Of a stretch of 64,000 nucleotides of DNA, positions 9,889 through 22,829 are shown one piece after another. Made by a program: the position numbers and the translations under genes. The notes beneath the pieces were generated by a model. That model searched no databases. It was not told where the DNA came from and worked only from the letters and a program-made list of their open reading frames with translations. Numbering within the stretch: the first letter of the stretch is position 1; every line of letters starts with the position of its first letter. This DNA is from Diplosphaera chodatii (taxonomy: Eukaryota; Chlorophyta; Trebouxiophyceae; Prasiolales; Stichococcaceae), in NCBI GenBank assembly GCA_032358165.1, contig JAALGY010000023.1, forward strand, positions 2,108,001 through 2,172,000, given 5' to 3'.

Positions 9889-12800
9889 TCATTGGCCCGT
9901 GGAGCGCTGCGCATGCATTCTGCTGATGCTGGAGCGCACGAAGTCCTTGATCTTCGTTTCCAGCTTGCGCCGCTCTATCAGTTTGTGTGTCCCCGCGCGC
10001 TCACGCTCCCCATACGCCTGCAAGTCCAGAATGTCAGCAGGCTGAGGAGGACATGATGGACTGACAGCAACCACGCACATGCATCAAGCAGAGGGTTCAG
10101 CCTCAAGGTGGCATGCTGTCCTGCCAGAGAGCCCAGAAGGAGCCTGTGAAACTGTCACTTCTGGCATGCGACCGGCTCGCACCTGGCGCTCCTTGCCCAG
10201 TATCTCGCCGGTGACCTTGGCGTACAGCGCGTGCGCGTCGGCGGGCGAGATGCCGGCGGGGCCAGGGGGCGCGAGCAGGTGGCGCCCCAGCCGCACCCGC
10301 ACCACCTCCCCCACGTGCGCCTCGAAGCCCGCGTCCGGCGCCTCCCAGTCCTCCGGCGCCGCCTCCAGCGCCGTGCTGCCGGCTGGGTCATCGGGGTCGA
10401 CGTGGAAGAAGTCGTCCGCTGCCTGCGGGGACACTGGGCTGCCTGAGGGCTGCCGGTCGCGGGACGCCGCCGCAGCAGTGGCGCCCGCGAGGTGCGGCTC
10501 AGCCGGGACCGCCGCAGCGCTGCCGTTCAGCACAGCCTCGTTCACGATCTCGCCATCGGAGACATCCGACATCTGCACCTCCTCGATCTCGCCCAGATGC
10601 ACCGGCAAGCGGGGCCGGCCCTGCGCATGAACAGGGAGCATGGATCATGGGATGCTCAGCGTGCAGACTGCCTGCGTCAGCTCACTCTCCAGCAAGTACA
10701 AATACACATCCACAACTGGTCACGAGCATGCAGAACAGATGCTGCTTGAAAGGGGCACGAGTGAAGTTGCTCACAAAGCCAGGAGGCAGGTCGTCAGCAG
10801 CGGGCGATGGCGACGCAAGGCCGGCAAGCTGATGCAGCGGGCCATCCTCGGGCCTCGCAAGTGGCGGCGGCCACGGCGGCGGCACGGCATGCAGCATGCC
10901 AGGCGTGCCGCCAATGCCAGGTGGCAGCGGCGGCTCTTGCTGTGCTGCAGGCTGTGCTGCCGCCGCCGCTGCTGTCACCGCCGGCACGTCAGCAAATGTA
11001 TGCAGCCCAGCATCGGGGTGCGGCATGCCTGGCGAGGCGCCATGCGCAGTGAGGGAGCTGCCAAAGTTGACCCAGCCATTTGCTGTGTGCGGCCCGACGC
11101 TGCGTGCCTCATACAGCCCAGCGCTGCGAGCCTCGTGCAGCTGTGATGCTGATGCCGGCGTGGCGACCCCCGCGGGCGACAGCGGCTGTGAACGCTGCGG
11201 GGCGAGCGCCGGCGACACAGGCAGCATGTGTGCGTCTGGGGGGCCCCTGGGACCAGAGCCATTCTGGTGCGGCCCCGACGGGACGCCGTTACCCCAGTGG
11301 CCATTCGCTCCAGCTGGAAAGCCGTTGCCTGTCGAAGGTGGCTGACAGGTCAGTCACTAATCCACATGTACAGTTTCCTCACTTTGATGGCCCAGTCAAA
11401 GCTCACAGGGTTTGGGCAATGCACGCAAACACAGGTGGGAAGTCTCACCCCAGCCGCTGCCATAGATGCCCGCGCCGCCGCGGCTGGGACCCCGTCTGTG
11501 CAGCCGTGATGGCGGCCGCACCCGCGGGCCGCCGCCGGACCAGTGGAAGCCTGTCGACGAGGACGCTGCCGAGGAGAAGCGCCCACCACCTGAGAAGCCG
11601 CCTGTGCACCCCACCCTATGCATTATGCAGTGTTGCAAGGACAGACGGAGCCATTTAGTGGGCATGAAGCACAGAGTGTTTGTAGAGCTATATGCAGCTG
11701 TATGTGCAGCAGACCCACCAGAGGCAGGGGAGCCAGCGCCTGCCAGGCTGCCGCTGCCGCGCACCACAGGCCGTGTGCACGCCGACATTGGGTACTGCCG
11801 CAGCAGCCCCATCGCCTTTGTGCGCACCTACGATTGTTTGCTGCACAGGTTGAGCGGGCAGCAGCAGCAGCAATATCGAGGCTGATCACGTGCCTCGCAA
11901 GTTGATGAAATGCAGGCACGAGGGGACGAGTTTGGCCAAGGCGAATGCACCTCAAGGTCGCTGTGGTGACTGAGCAGCTGCAGGATGTCGCCAAAGGTGC
12001 CGTGTGCTGAGCGTGTGAGGTGCACATCGTCTGCTGACAGGGGCAGCGCCTCCACTGCTCGCAGCATCTTCCGCAGCACCACCTAAGGTGTCCCACATGC
12101 AAGCTGTCAGTCAGCAACGCGCTCTGCAAGGTGACGTGTGCACTGGCAAACCCCTGCGTGCAAGCCCTGCACAACATGTGACACAAGGTGATGCTATGCA
12201 CCTGGTATGTTGGCGCCACGTTGCGGCCCAGCGTACTGTGCAGTTGCCGCAACAGTCCACAGCGTACCAGCTCCTGCAGGGTATATGCATGTCACACCAC
12301 AATGTCATATGTGGGCAACTGTGCTGTTGATTGGGTATGCGACGCTTGTTCTCGTGGATCAAGCACTCCGATGGGTGCAATACCACCGTGGCTCACCCGT
12401 TTCGCCGTGGAGGACGTGGTGCTCACGACTACATCCAGAAGCAAGGAGAGGTCTGCCATGCGCGCTCGTTGCCTCGCGGTGAGCTCTGTGCGTGAGGCTT
12501 CCTGCCTCGCACTCTCAACCTCCACCTCCCTGCAGAATGTCGCGTTCTATAGGTCAAATGTGACTGACACTTGCAAGCAGCAGGGCAGGAGCATGCAACA
12601 CGTGCAACAGCAGAGCATCTGCATGCCTGAGGCGGGGCGGGCTGGCGTGCCGCCGGCTGGCGCCACCGCGGAGCCCCCTCTGCCTATCGTCAGATGCCTC
12701 GCCTGCCTGTGCTGCATTGCCTGCTGTGCCGCGCTCTGCAGAACTCCTGCGAGCCATCAATTGTGTAGGCAGAAGGTCAGCATACTTGGACCATTTAATG

Positions 12801-15800
12801 TGCTGAGGTGAGTCAAGGCTGACGATGGATGACAGCAACTGGAGTGTCAACCTAGGACCGCTGATGTGGAGGTAAAGCAGGCTGTACCTCGAAGCCGGCT
12901 TCGAGGGGCTCCTGCCGGGGCTGCGGCCTGCTGAGGCGGGGCGCCCCTGCGAGCCGCTGGCGGTGGGGCTGGGGCCCGAGTCCCAGCTGGACGGCCCGCG
13001 CCCCGGGCTGCGATGCCGCCGGTGGCCCGGCCGCTGCGGGGGCTGACCAGCCGCGCCGATGTCGCACAGATTGAACAGCCGCAGCACCTGTGGGAGTGCC
13101 AGACAAGTCATACTCATGGCACGGTGTTTTTGCACAGGTGAACAGCCACAGGACCTGTGGGTGGTCCCAGGGAATCAATCATGGCATCTGCATTGGTGCA
13201 ATAGACCCTGTAGGCACTGCAAACTGCAGCAAACGTGCGCCGGAGGCAAGCGCGTGTGGAGTGGGCTCACCTTGACGATGGTGGTGGTGTGACTGTCCCT
13301 CAGGCGGCCAGCGGGCACCAGGGTGTCCAGCCGGCGATCGATCTCCGACCGGCGCCGTACCTTGCTGAGGGGCACGCTGCGCTGCGTCTCCCGCGACAGC
13401 AGCGACAGTACAACCCTGCGCAGGGCCCTTGCGATGGGGTACACTGACGGGGAAAAGCTGGACAAGCGCATCACTGCATCATCGACTGTGGGATGCAGGA
13501 GCCAGGGGTTTGCCAGCACACCTCGAGGGTTTGCGCTGCAACGGTGGCAGTTCTGGCGCAACGGTGGCTGAGGTGGGCGTGCTCTCGATCGGCGCAACTG
13601 GCACCTCAGCAGTGCTCTGCTCGGCTGCAGCATGCGCCTCGCCGCCTGACTGCTCTGAGGCTGACCCGGGCCGCTGCATCTTGGCGGCTGCTATCTGCGT
13701 GCTGGTTGACGCCGCTGAAACAGATGGTTCGGCGGCTGCGCCGACGGCAGATGTTGCATGTTTGAGTCGTTTTCGGGGCGGCATGGACAGCGCCGCCGCC
13801 TTGAGGACTGCATGCATCAACACGTGGTGTCAGGTAGCTGAGCACTGATGAGTGCACACACGCATGCTATCACTCAGAGCGCATCACCGCCCACCTGGTC
13901 GCGATGGTGGTGGGCGCTTGCTGCTCTTTGCTGCTGGCTTCCGTCTCCTTGCACCCAAGGGCGCGACGCCCATGCCATCAGCGTCCTGCCAACCGTCACA
14001 GCTTGACCGTCAGACTTCAACTGTGCCAACCATAGACAACAAAGCAACAGAGCTGGTCAGCAGTGCCGCAAGCTTGACGCTGCACACGCGCTCACTGGCT
14101 GTCCAAAGCTCTCGGCGTCGCTGTCGCCTGCCGTCGAGACGGCCTCCTCCCAAAGCGGCACCCCATGGTCCTTCGCTAGCCTTGCCAGCCTGTGATGTGG
14201 CACACAGACTCGTCAGTCTTTGCGCGTGCGAAGACACCAGAAGGAGTCCGTCGAACACTGCGTTGTTGCAAAGCAGCAGGGGCACCACCGCTGGAGCACA
14301 GGGTCTCACCGACGCTCCAGCTTGGCGTCCCAGCCATTTCGCCCGATGCCGATGTTCTGGTCCAGGATGGCTGCGAGGGCCGCATCCTGCTCTGCCTCGG
14401 TTACCATGATTGGCTCCGGATCCAGCGAGGCATCCTCTGTGTCCTCGAAGTTGCTGCGCACACGTTGGCAGCATCCAATCAAAGTGGATGCCAAACAAGG
14501 ACATCAATGAAATCACCACAGGTCACGCTAGCTGAGCATGCAACACAGTGACAGCTGCTGGTGGTTCAAAGCATAGGAGCACCATTGGCAGAGTGCAGGC
14601 GGACAGACTGGCATCCCCACCTGGCTGCGATCGTCTCCTGTGTGCCGCCCACAAAGCCGCGGCAGCCTTTTGACCCGCAGAGGCACTTCATCGGCTGCGG
14701 AGGCGACAGCAGCAGCGCTCATGAAGCGCCACGCTGGGCACCAAGTGACAGCCTTACTACCAGCTGCCATTGTTTTCCGAAACGTCAGACTCTGAACCCA
14801 CCTTGTCGCCATAGCGCTCAAAGTTGTAGTCAAATGTCAGCTCCTCTCCAGCCTTGATGTCGCGCTGCGCAAACAGGCCGATCGCCAACTCGCCTTGCAC
14901 GAGCCACTTCTGCGTCTCGCAGTTTGGCTCGCACGAGTGGTTGATGAAGCGCCCCAAAGCACCCTGTGACAGACCGCACAGTATGATGCAACATGGAACT
15001 TCGCCACCGAGCATCTGCCCAGGGGTAAGCAAAGCTGCTTCTCTGCTGCGCCACAGTAGAGTAATAAGGCTGCACAGAGGATGCTGGCTCACCATGCGGC
15101 ACGCGTCTATGACCTCGCCATTGCCCACATTCATGAAGTAGTAGTGCCGCTGCCCTGCTGCCTGATAGAACACCTTTCTTCGCACATACTCCTCCTCCTC
15201 CAGCACCTGCGGGCGAGCACCATGTGCCTCGTCAGGGCGGCGTGCTGACACCCTGCAAGCCCTGCTGACATGTGCGGATGGACGCAGCTCGTGAGCAGGT
15301 CTATGCCGCATCCTACCTCGCCCAGGTACTGGATGATGAACTGTCCCTCGTGCAGGTCTTGGGTCGAGAACAGCCCAAACCCCTTTGCGCCAGCTCGCCG
15401 CTGAGAGCACGAGGCATGCAGGTGTCAGCCCCCGTTGTAAAGACGACAGCATTTGGCGGCCAGAGAAGGCAGCTGACTGGGCTGCCCACCTTGTCCAGCT
15501 GCGCATACTGGCGCTTTGAAAACATCTGGTTGCTGCAGGTCTCCTCACATGGGCAGTACCCCTGCGCAATACCAGACAATGTGCGGTGTCAACAGCCGCC
15601 TGGAAAACATTCAGCCACTAATGCCCACTTACAGCCCTCTTCACAGGCTCCATGCAGCAGCACTTACTGGGACGCATTCGATGTTGAGCAGACGGTTCAG
15701 GCAGTCCGGGCCGCAGCCGACACCGCCGTCTGTTGGCCGCCGACACTGACAAATCATGATGTCATCCTCGTCCTGCTCCTTCCGCTGGCGGTGTGTGTAG

Positions 15801-16700
15801 ATGTTCTCGCGCACCAACTGCCACACAGCCGGCCGCTTCTTCCGTCGCCTCCGCTCGTGATCCATTGCATCCTCCTGGTCAGTTGCAAATTGCACCAGCA
15901 TCTTGATCAGACAAATTTGAAAGAAAGAGCGCGAAAATGCGTCTGCCGTCACACATGGTTCTAGATTGCCCTGAGGAGAGGTTTCCAGGACGCAGAATGA
16001 AGACGTGATGGTAGCAACGTAAGCTTTGCCACTGCAAACTGCCTGCAGACTGGTACGCAAGCAGCAGGAGCTGTCAGCAGCCTGTGATCCTGGTCACCTC
16101 GTCGCTCTCCATCTCCTGGTCAATCTCGCGGTCAGAGAGTTCTTGCGGGACGTCGCAGCTCGCGAATGCATGGTTGGGGTTCTGCTCGCAATGCCTGTGG
16201 GAGCCGGAAACTCACAGAGTGTCATGATGGCGCTCTTGCAAGCCGTGGTTTCATACTGACCGCACTGCACGAAATGCTTGCCAGAGCGTTTGATGTGTTT
16301 ATTTGTGTGCTTTTGCAACTTGCAGTGTGCCTTTCCGGCAATACGAACGAGTCTCTTAGAAAGACAACACTGCAGAGATGGTTGCATCAGCAAGCGGCGG
16401 TCTGCTAAAGCAGGGGTCTGGAAGGGGGGACGGCCTGCGATATGACTCACCAGGGTGCGTCCTCCTGAAGGTCGTCAGCAACAACCTTAGGTATCCGCCT
16501 CCACTTGTTGCAGCGGTCACACTGTGCCCAGCTCTGAACAAGAGCCAGCTGACAATGCTGCTCAGCTGGCACAGCTGCAATTCCCATTGCAGCACACTGG
16601 CGCAGTTTGGCAACCTCTGCCATGTCAACCCACTGGGTATACACGGCGGAAGACGATTTACGTTTGCCTGCTGGCCTTGCAAGGCAAAATCAGGAGTAGC
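9889..16700 (-). CDS. ASHH2: H3K36 methyltransferase, SDG8/ASHH2-Set2 family
   Basis: A large many-exon gene encodes a nuclear histone methyltransferase. The left coordinate is a firm stop; the right end is approximate because the start exon was not found. Domains in order: a CW zinc finger (16447-16644, [15 protein letters not shown], then [14 protein letters not shown] near 16200 joined in phase); an AWS domain (CQCRR...CGPDC near 15730; YCPCEETC near 15560); a SET domain ([38 protein letters not shown] down to about 14800); a post-SET ([14 protein letters not shown] near 14680). The C-terminal part has a helical region like that of plant SDG8 ([36 protein letters not shown]; 12500-12050). 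It ends in an SRI-like domain ([26 protein letters not shown], then [16 protein letters not shown]). SRI domains bind the phosphorylated Pol II CTD. Confidence 0.85.
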
Positions 16701-17178
16701 ATTTCGCCGTGAAGAGGCCCAAGGAGTGACGCCTGCATGTTGCAGCACGGTAGAACACAAACAAAGCTTGCTAGGAGCTGCATCCTTTGCAAAACTCAGC
16801 TCTTCAGCACTTCAGGTCGTCAAGTTTCGCGACCTGCAAATTTCAGCTTCAGGGAATCTCAGCTGGTCACCCGAGCGTCCCAACGCACGTGCGTTTATTT
16901 CGAATTAGTACCCCCAAATGGGGGTGAATGGGGGCAGCAAACGGAGGCTTACTACACGCTGGTATCTTACATTGCTAAATGTAGTTGTTCTGGTCTTGAT
17001 GTGCCTGGAGCCAGCGACTGCATGCTCGAGCAGCCTCGCAACACACAGCAGACCACGCATTAGTCATACATAAGACTGCTATAAGTCGTACGCTTGTGCA
17101 GACTGTCCAGTTCTTACGCCAGGATGCTGCTGGCAGCAGCATAAGCAAGTGCTTCAAGGGCGTGCTTATGCTATAGCG
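16701..17178. other. Divergent promoter region between methyltransferase (-) and HECT ligase (+)
   Basis: No recognisable coding sequence apart from a possible first exon of the methyltransferase. It contains a G/C-run inverted repeat at 16911-16924, followed by a second TGAATGGGGG half. Confidence 0.4.
16911..16924. promoter_or_regulatory. Inverted repeat CCCCCA-AA-TGGGGG
   Basis: The two six-base arms are perfect reverse complements around an AA spacer. Another ATGGGGG follows within ten bases. Its place in a divergent promoter suggests a protein-binding site, but this is inference only. Confidence 0.3.
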
Positions 17179-20100
17179 ATGGCGTCCAACGATGAAGCTG
17201 ATCGTCGCACAGCGTTCCAGCAGCGTCTGACAAGGTTGTCCTGCGCAATCACACCTGATTCGCGCCAAATGCTCTTGTTTGATTTTCACAAGCAATGCAT
17301 GATTGCCTGCCATAATAGCCTGTACGCAAGCGCATGCATCGCGAGACTAGCGGCTCTGACATCGACCTGACACATCTCATGTTGCTGCTATCTCTGCACA
17401 GCCGCTTCGTCGAGTTCCAGGGCAAGGGTTTAAATGCCAGTGAGGCGGCCAGCATTAGCCTCAAGGTTGGTGTGCATGCCTGTGATGGGTCAAGCAACAT
17501 TGACGAGCAAAATCATGCATTCTTCTCGTCTTTCGGACCTCGAAACTGATCACATGCATCAATGTCGCACTACATCAGATGGAGGCTGGCCAGCTGAGGG
17601 CACCGGTGGATGTTGCTCAGCTTGCCGACTTGCTCACTGCCAGCAGCGACAGCAGCGATCATGCAAAGGAGACACACCTCAGCACCAGCGCTGCCAGCGC
17701 CATCAGCGACCTGTTTTCTAGCGGGCCTACCCTGGTGCTATCACTGGCGCGCGGCCCGGCCCTGCACCCGCCCAGTCAACCCCAGACAAGTCAGCTTGTG
17801 GAGCTGGACTGGCAGGCAGTGACCCGTCTAGGCCAAGCCCTTGACGGCTCCGTCAGCAGGTGAGGTCACACGCACCGTCAGATGTCCGTGCCATGATGGT
17901 GTGGGCATGATGGGGAACCCTGAATTCTGAAGCGCTACAACGATCTGCGCTGCAGTGAGGCAGCGGATCTGGCGGTGCGGGAAGCTGCAAAGCTGCTGTC
18001 AAGCATGGCGGTAGATGGTGGGCGGCTCGACTTGTGGCTGAGCGCACAGGTGCATCGGCCGTGGGGCTAGGCATGTGCTTCAGCAACAGACAACCTGCCT
18101 GTTGGTTACCTTCTGTGCAGGTGTCTCAGCTGGTGTGCAGTGCTGCAGGCCATGGTCGTCATCTGCTGCATGCCCTGGCTGGCGGACTTGACGCACGAGC
18201 AGCTGCTGGTGCAGCTGTGCACACTGCTTGCGGCGTGGCCAGACCCGCAGGCGCAGAGCTTTGTGTCAGCGCTCTCACGCACCACTGAGCGGCACATGGC
18301 AGACCTTGTCGGCAGCAAGCTGCAACAGGTGAGCATCTGGTGGCCACTTAGTGCTGCTCAGTAAGATCAGGTTATGGCCTGTGGCAACAGACAGCTGCCA
18401 GCATCTGTCCTGGGTCTGACGCTGTCGACTGTCGTCACGCAGTTTGTGGTGCTGCGGCTCATCTCAACAGCCATGCTGGACGACAGCATCGTGTCAGCAG
18501 TGGAGACTTTGGATCTGGTGTTCCAGGTCCGAACAGATGGTCCATTATGTATCGTGTGCTCCTGCCTTTGAGTGCCCTCTGGCTGTCGGAGTCTGAGAAG
18601 GTGTGCCCAGCGTCAACAGGCCAATGAACAAACAGGGCTGATTGAGCGGTCAGCGTTTCACTGCGATGCCATCAATCAGGTCAGCAAACTCACCAGCAAC
18701 CACTGCTTGCTGAAGCTTGTCAACGGGCGATCAAGGACATGTTGGCCCGGCACCGCAGGACGATTTTGATTTGAAAGGCGACTATGTGCGCTGGCGGCAA
18801 AACCGCGGCTTTGCTTTTGCAGCACATGCTTTCATGTACACGCCTGCTTCCAAGGCCGAGCTTCTGCGTATAGAGAACCAGCTAGAGATGTACGCTTGCT
18901 GCACTCGTGCTGTGCCATTCCATTGTTCGTTGTTATCTTACTACTCACCACCTACACGCTCAGACAACTGGCATCGTTTAACCATGCTCACCGATGCTGC
19001 AGGATGAATGAGATGCGTGAAGCGCTCATGTATGATGCAATGCGCGGCGCCATCCAGAGCATTCCGTACTTTGTGCTGAAGGTAAGTGACGTTGTGCTGC
19101 CGGTGGGACCACTAACTTGGCAGAGCCAACTGTCGTGGACCAGCGCGTGCTGTGAGTGGCCACAAGCGAGGTATGGTCATGCAGGTGCGGCGGCAGCAGC
19201 TGCTGAATGACACGGTGCTGCAGATGCGGCGAGCCAATGGAAGGCTGAAACGACCGCTGAAGGTGAAATTCATCGGGGAAGAGGGCGTAGACGAAGGAGG
19301 CATCACGAAGGAGTTCTTCCAGGTGCTACTTTGGACAGGCGATCGAGCCCTTTTGCATGGGAGCATCTGCTCCTTGCATATTGCACCCGCATCGTGCTGA
19401 CGCCTGACCTCCACCCTATCATTTATATGCAGATCCTCACGGACCAGCTATTGAAGCCCGACTTTGGCATGTTCACGGTCGACCCAGAGACGCGCATATT
19501 GTGGTTCAGGTACAGAGCCCACAGGCATCCATGTCTTGCATCGACGCATGTGCAGGGTGCTGAGCTGTGCTGGCGAACCTAACCGCACTATTTTGCTGGC
19601 TAGGGCATCACAACAGCTGGACTTGTTAGGAGAGTTCAAGCTGGTCGGCAACCTCGTGGTGAGCTGTCGTCAACCCTATTTGGCATTTGATGGTCCTACG
19701 TGATGACTTTTGCATATGGATTTGAGCTCAAGCATGTTGCCAAATGTCAGTGAGCTTGTGTGTGATCGAGAACCAGCTGGCATCAGATGGAAAACTAGTC
19801 TGAATCGGGCACCTGCTGCGCAGGGCCTTGCCGTCTTCAACTCAGTCATCCTGGACGTCACCTTCCCCATTGTGCTGTACAAGTGAGCGCTGCACACTTC
19901 TGCAGTGCCAGTACTCTGCAGGACCAAATGATCGTTTGCTGATGGTTCTAGATCACATTGTCAACCGACAGGAAACTGCTGGGAGAGGCGCTTGGTGTAG
20001 AGGACCTGAGGCACCTGCACCCCGCAGTGTATGCCAATCTCAGCAAGCTGCGCACCTACAATGGCGACTTTGCAGACCTTGGGCTGGTGTTCCAGGTGGA

Positions 20101-21616
20101 GGCCCCCGACAACATGATACACTTGCTATGCAACTTCCCCAGCTGCCTGCTGTGCCCATAAAAGCACAAACGATCTGGACGCTGCCGAGCTGTGGAGTTG
20201 CCAGACATCGTTGCTTTGCTGCTTCGACAGGCAGATCAGGAGAACGAGTGGGGAACTGGCAATGTTCTTGTCGACCTGAAGCAGGATGGCGGAAATGTTC
20301 CCGTGAGCAAGGAGAATGTCGAGGAATACATCCAGGTGGCTGTGCTGTGCACCTGTACATCATGTGTGACGAAATGCACACATGCACTGCAGCCATGGCA
20401 GGCTGCCAGGCAAGGTATGATGACCAAGACGTGCACGATCTGGTGTACTGCAGGCGTATGCGCACTTCCTGCTGGTGGACTCTGTGGCGCCGCAGTACGA
20501 TGCCTTTCAGGCCGGCTTCCAGCAGGTTCTAGCGCTTGAGCTAGCATTCATAGCGAGCAACACATCCTCCTGCCTACGCACAATTCTCAGCGCTGTAGTG
20601 ATCCGTATGTGCAGGTCTCAGATGGTCCCGCCATGGGACTGTTTTTCCCCGAGGAGCTGGAGCTGCTGCTGTGTGGAGGTCTGCTGCAGTCTGCTTGCCT
20701 ACCCAGTCAAGAACGTCAACAGCTGCTGGATGGGCTGCAGAGGATTTGCTCGCTGGCTGGTTGCTAGTCAGCATCACACAGGAGTCGCATGCTGTGCAGG
20801 CAGAGACATGGACTTCGTCGCGCTTGAAAAGAACGCTCGTGTCGAGGGCTTTGAACCAGACGCGGATGTGGTCAGGTACTGCAGGTTACAGCTACCGCAT
20901 ACGCTTGTGTATGCTGGTGTGAGCCTGATCAGTGGATGCGGCAGACAGCCATGTAGAAAAGTCTCTGCATGGCGAATTGCTTCCATCCCTGAAGTGAGGC
21001 TGACATGTGCAGGTGGTTCTGGGAGACGGTGCATTCCTACTCAGATGCACACAAAAGGTGTGCCAATGGCCATCATTATACAGATTGCCTCAGGCCCGCC
21101 TTGCAATGTGACCCAAGGATGGCATCGACCACGATGCAGTGCCTGCAGGCAGTTGCTGGCCTTTGTCACCGGCAGCGATAGGGTGCCGATCAATGGTCTT
21201 GGAGCACTGCACCCGCCCTTCGTAATCCACAAAAATGGCGATGCCAGGTGCACGCTACTGAACCATGTAGTTGCAATATCGCGCTGTGCCACAGGACGAT
21301 GCAAAAGCTGCGGCTGGCAAGCCGCTTCGAAACTAAACCAGCTCCTTCGCACATGCAGTGACCGCCTGCCAACGGCGCACACCTGCTTCAATGCCCTCAT
21401 GCTGAGCGCCGGGTACAAGGACAAAGCAGCTTTGGAGCGGGCTTTGGCGGTCGCTATCGACAATTTTGAGGTGTGCATGTTCTGCTGACATGTGCGTTTG
21501 CCTACAATCAACTTGACGCCGCCTTTTTCCTCTGCATGTCTGTGCACCGTCATCAGTCCTTTCGTAGAGACCGTATCTCTGGTGTACGGTATGCGCAGGG
21601 CTTCGGCCTGCAATGA
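17179..21616 (+). CDS. HECT-type E3 ubiquitin ligase, UBE3A-like
   Basis: A gene of a dozen or more exons starts at ATG 17179 (MASNDEADRR). Near the N-terminus, FHKQCMIACHNSLY followed by FVEFQGKGLNASEAA resembles the zinc-binding AZUL domain of UBE3A. A helical middle region follows (LADLTHEQLLVQLCTLLAAW; FAFAAHAFMYTPASKAELL). The HECT domain begins near 19180: VRRQQLLNDTV, FIGEEGVDEGGITKEFFQ, DFGMFTVDPETRILWF, AVFNSVILDVTFP, RLPTAHTCFNALML. The catalytic Cys codon is at 21384. The last exon, after an in-phase TGCGCAG acceptor at 21598, gives EGFGLQ. HECT ligases take ubiquitin from E2 on this cysteine before passing it to substrates. The order and spacing match UBE3A rather than the Arabidopsis UPL proteins I know. 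Substrates cannot be inferred. Confidence 0.87.
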
Positions 21617-21811
21617 GCCTCCACTGGCGACAGCCTGTGGCTGCCATTGACTTCCTTGTACTTCGAGGGTCGCTCGCCTTGTATGTGATTTTATTTGGGG
21701 CGCTTCTCTTCATGTCAGTACTCTGTCTGTCTTTTGTCCCAACAAAAGCATGTATGTCATGCTAGCCCTGAGCGACTGTACACTGGAGCCCACTTGACCG
21801 CTGAATAAGGA

Positions 21812-22829
21812 TTACAACACAACACCAGATGAACGTTCTAATGGCTCTGGCACTGTGAACAGCGATGCATAGTCTGACGAGTGCGTGGGCAGCAGTCCCA
21901 TGCCATCGAGCTTGTACACGGCATAGCCAAGGCCCAGCAACTGCACATGGAACAGCAGTGTTGGCGTATCACGATGCCCGTTACGCAACATGTCGGACAC
22001 AGGGGCATCAGTCTTCGCAAATGACTAAACTGTCCATACAACAAGTGAACACACCTGGATGGCGCAAAATATGAGTTGTGGGCCTCTTGTCTTGAGCGCC
22101 TTGTCATTTTCTTGGAATGCTGCACATGATGTCAGCGCATCTGTACGCCAGACGTTCCATACACGGAGCAACTCATAGCAGCAGGCTGTTGCAAAAGAGG
22201 CACGGACAGAGGGAGACGGGACCGGTATGCAAGCACCCACTCTTTCCAGATGACAGAATGGCTGACAACGGCTGGAAGACACCCGACATCGTTGACATCA
22301 TGCTGAAGATGTGCAGCTGGCTGCCGCTCATCCACATCATGAAGCACAGCAGCCCGACGCTTTTGAATGCCCCAGTCGCTTTCTCCATGAGTGCCTGTAG
22401 GGCGGACAGCAGAAGCACGGTGACACTAGGCACTTCCACAGCGCACTCATGTGCATCAGACGCAAGGCTAGCACGTCCGCTCCAGCATCGGCAGACCATG
22501 CAATTGTTGCACATCTGAAGACACCGACCCGCTGCTTGGCTGCTCGCATGATGGCCAAATTGACATCAGCACCACGTGGCGTACCAGCAGCAGCTCGGGT
22601 GGTCTGCAGTGCACCGCAATTCAGGTCAGTTGCACTATACTGTTCGACCTTTGAAATTCTGCAAGCTCTCGATGCCACAATACTTTCATCTTGACACGAG
22701 AACATGGAGTCAAATGCCTGCACCCACCAGCTGCTGAGCGGCCTTGTCAAAACCTGGAGGCGCAGGCAGCTGCTTTGCTGTCGCACCGCTATCGTTGAAC
22801 TCGATACGCCATTTTCTAAAGTCTGTCAT
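21812..22829 (-). CDS. EMC4: ER membrane protein complex subunit 4
   Basis: Five exons encode EMC4, a subunit of the conserved complex that inserts and stabilises transmembrane proteins in the ER. Exon 1 (22829-22727) reads MTDFRKWRIEFNDSG then LPAPPGFDKAAQQL, the usual EMC4 N-terminus with its PPGF motif. An exon near 22560 contributes VNLAIMRAAKQR. The next carries SVGLLCFMMWMSGSQLHIFS and FQPLSAILSSGK, the first membrane-embedded segment. After KALKTRGPQLIFCAIQ, the last exon gives LLGLGYAVYKLDGMGLLPTH and SSDY, the signature second segment and its LLPTHxSD motif. It ends at 21812. Length and motif order match plant and animal EMC4. Confidence 0.92.

Noticed and set aside
10079..10630. 183-codon plus-strand Ser/Pro/Ala-rich frame
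   Set aside because: It is antisense to the SRI-domain exon of the H3K36 methyltransferase.
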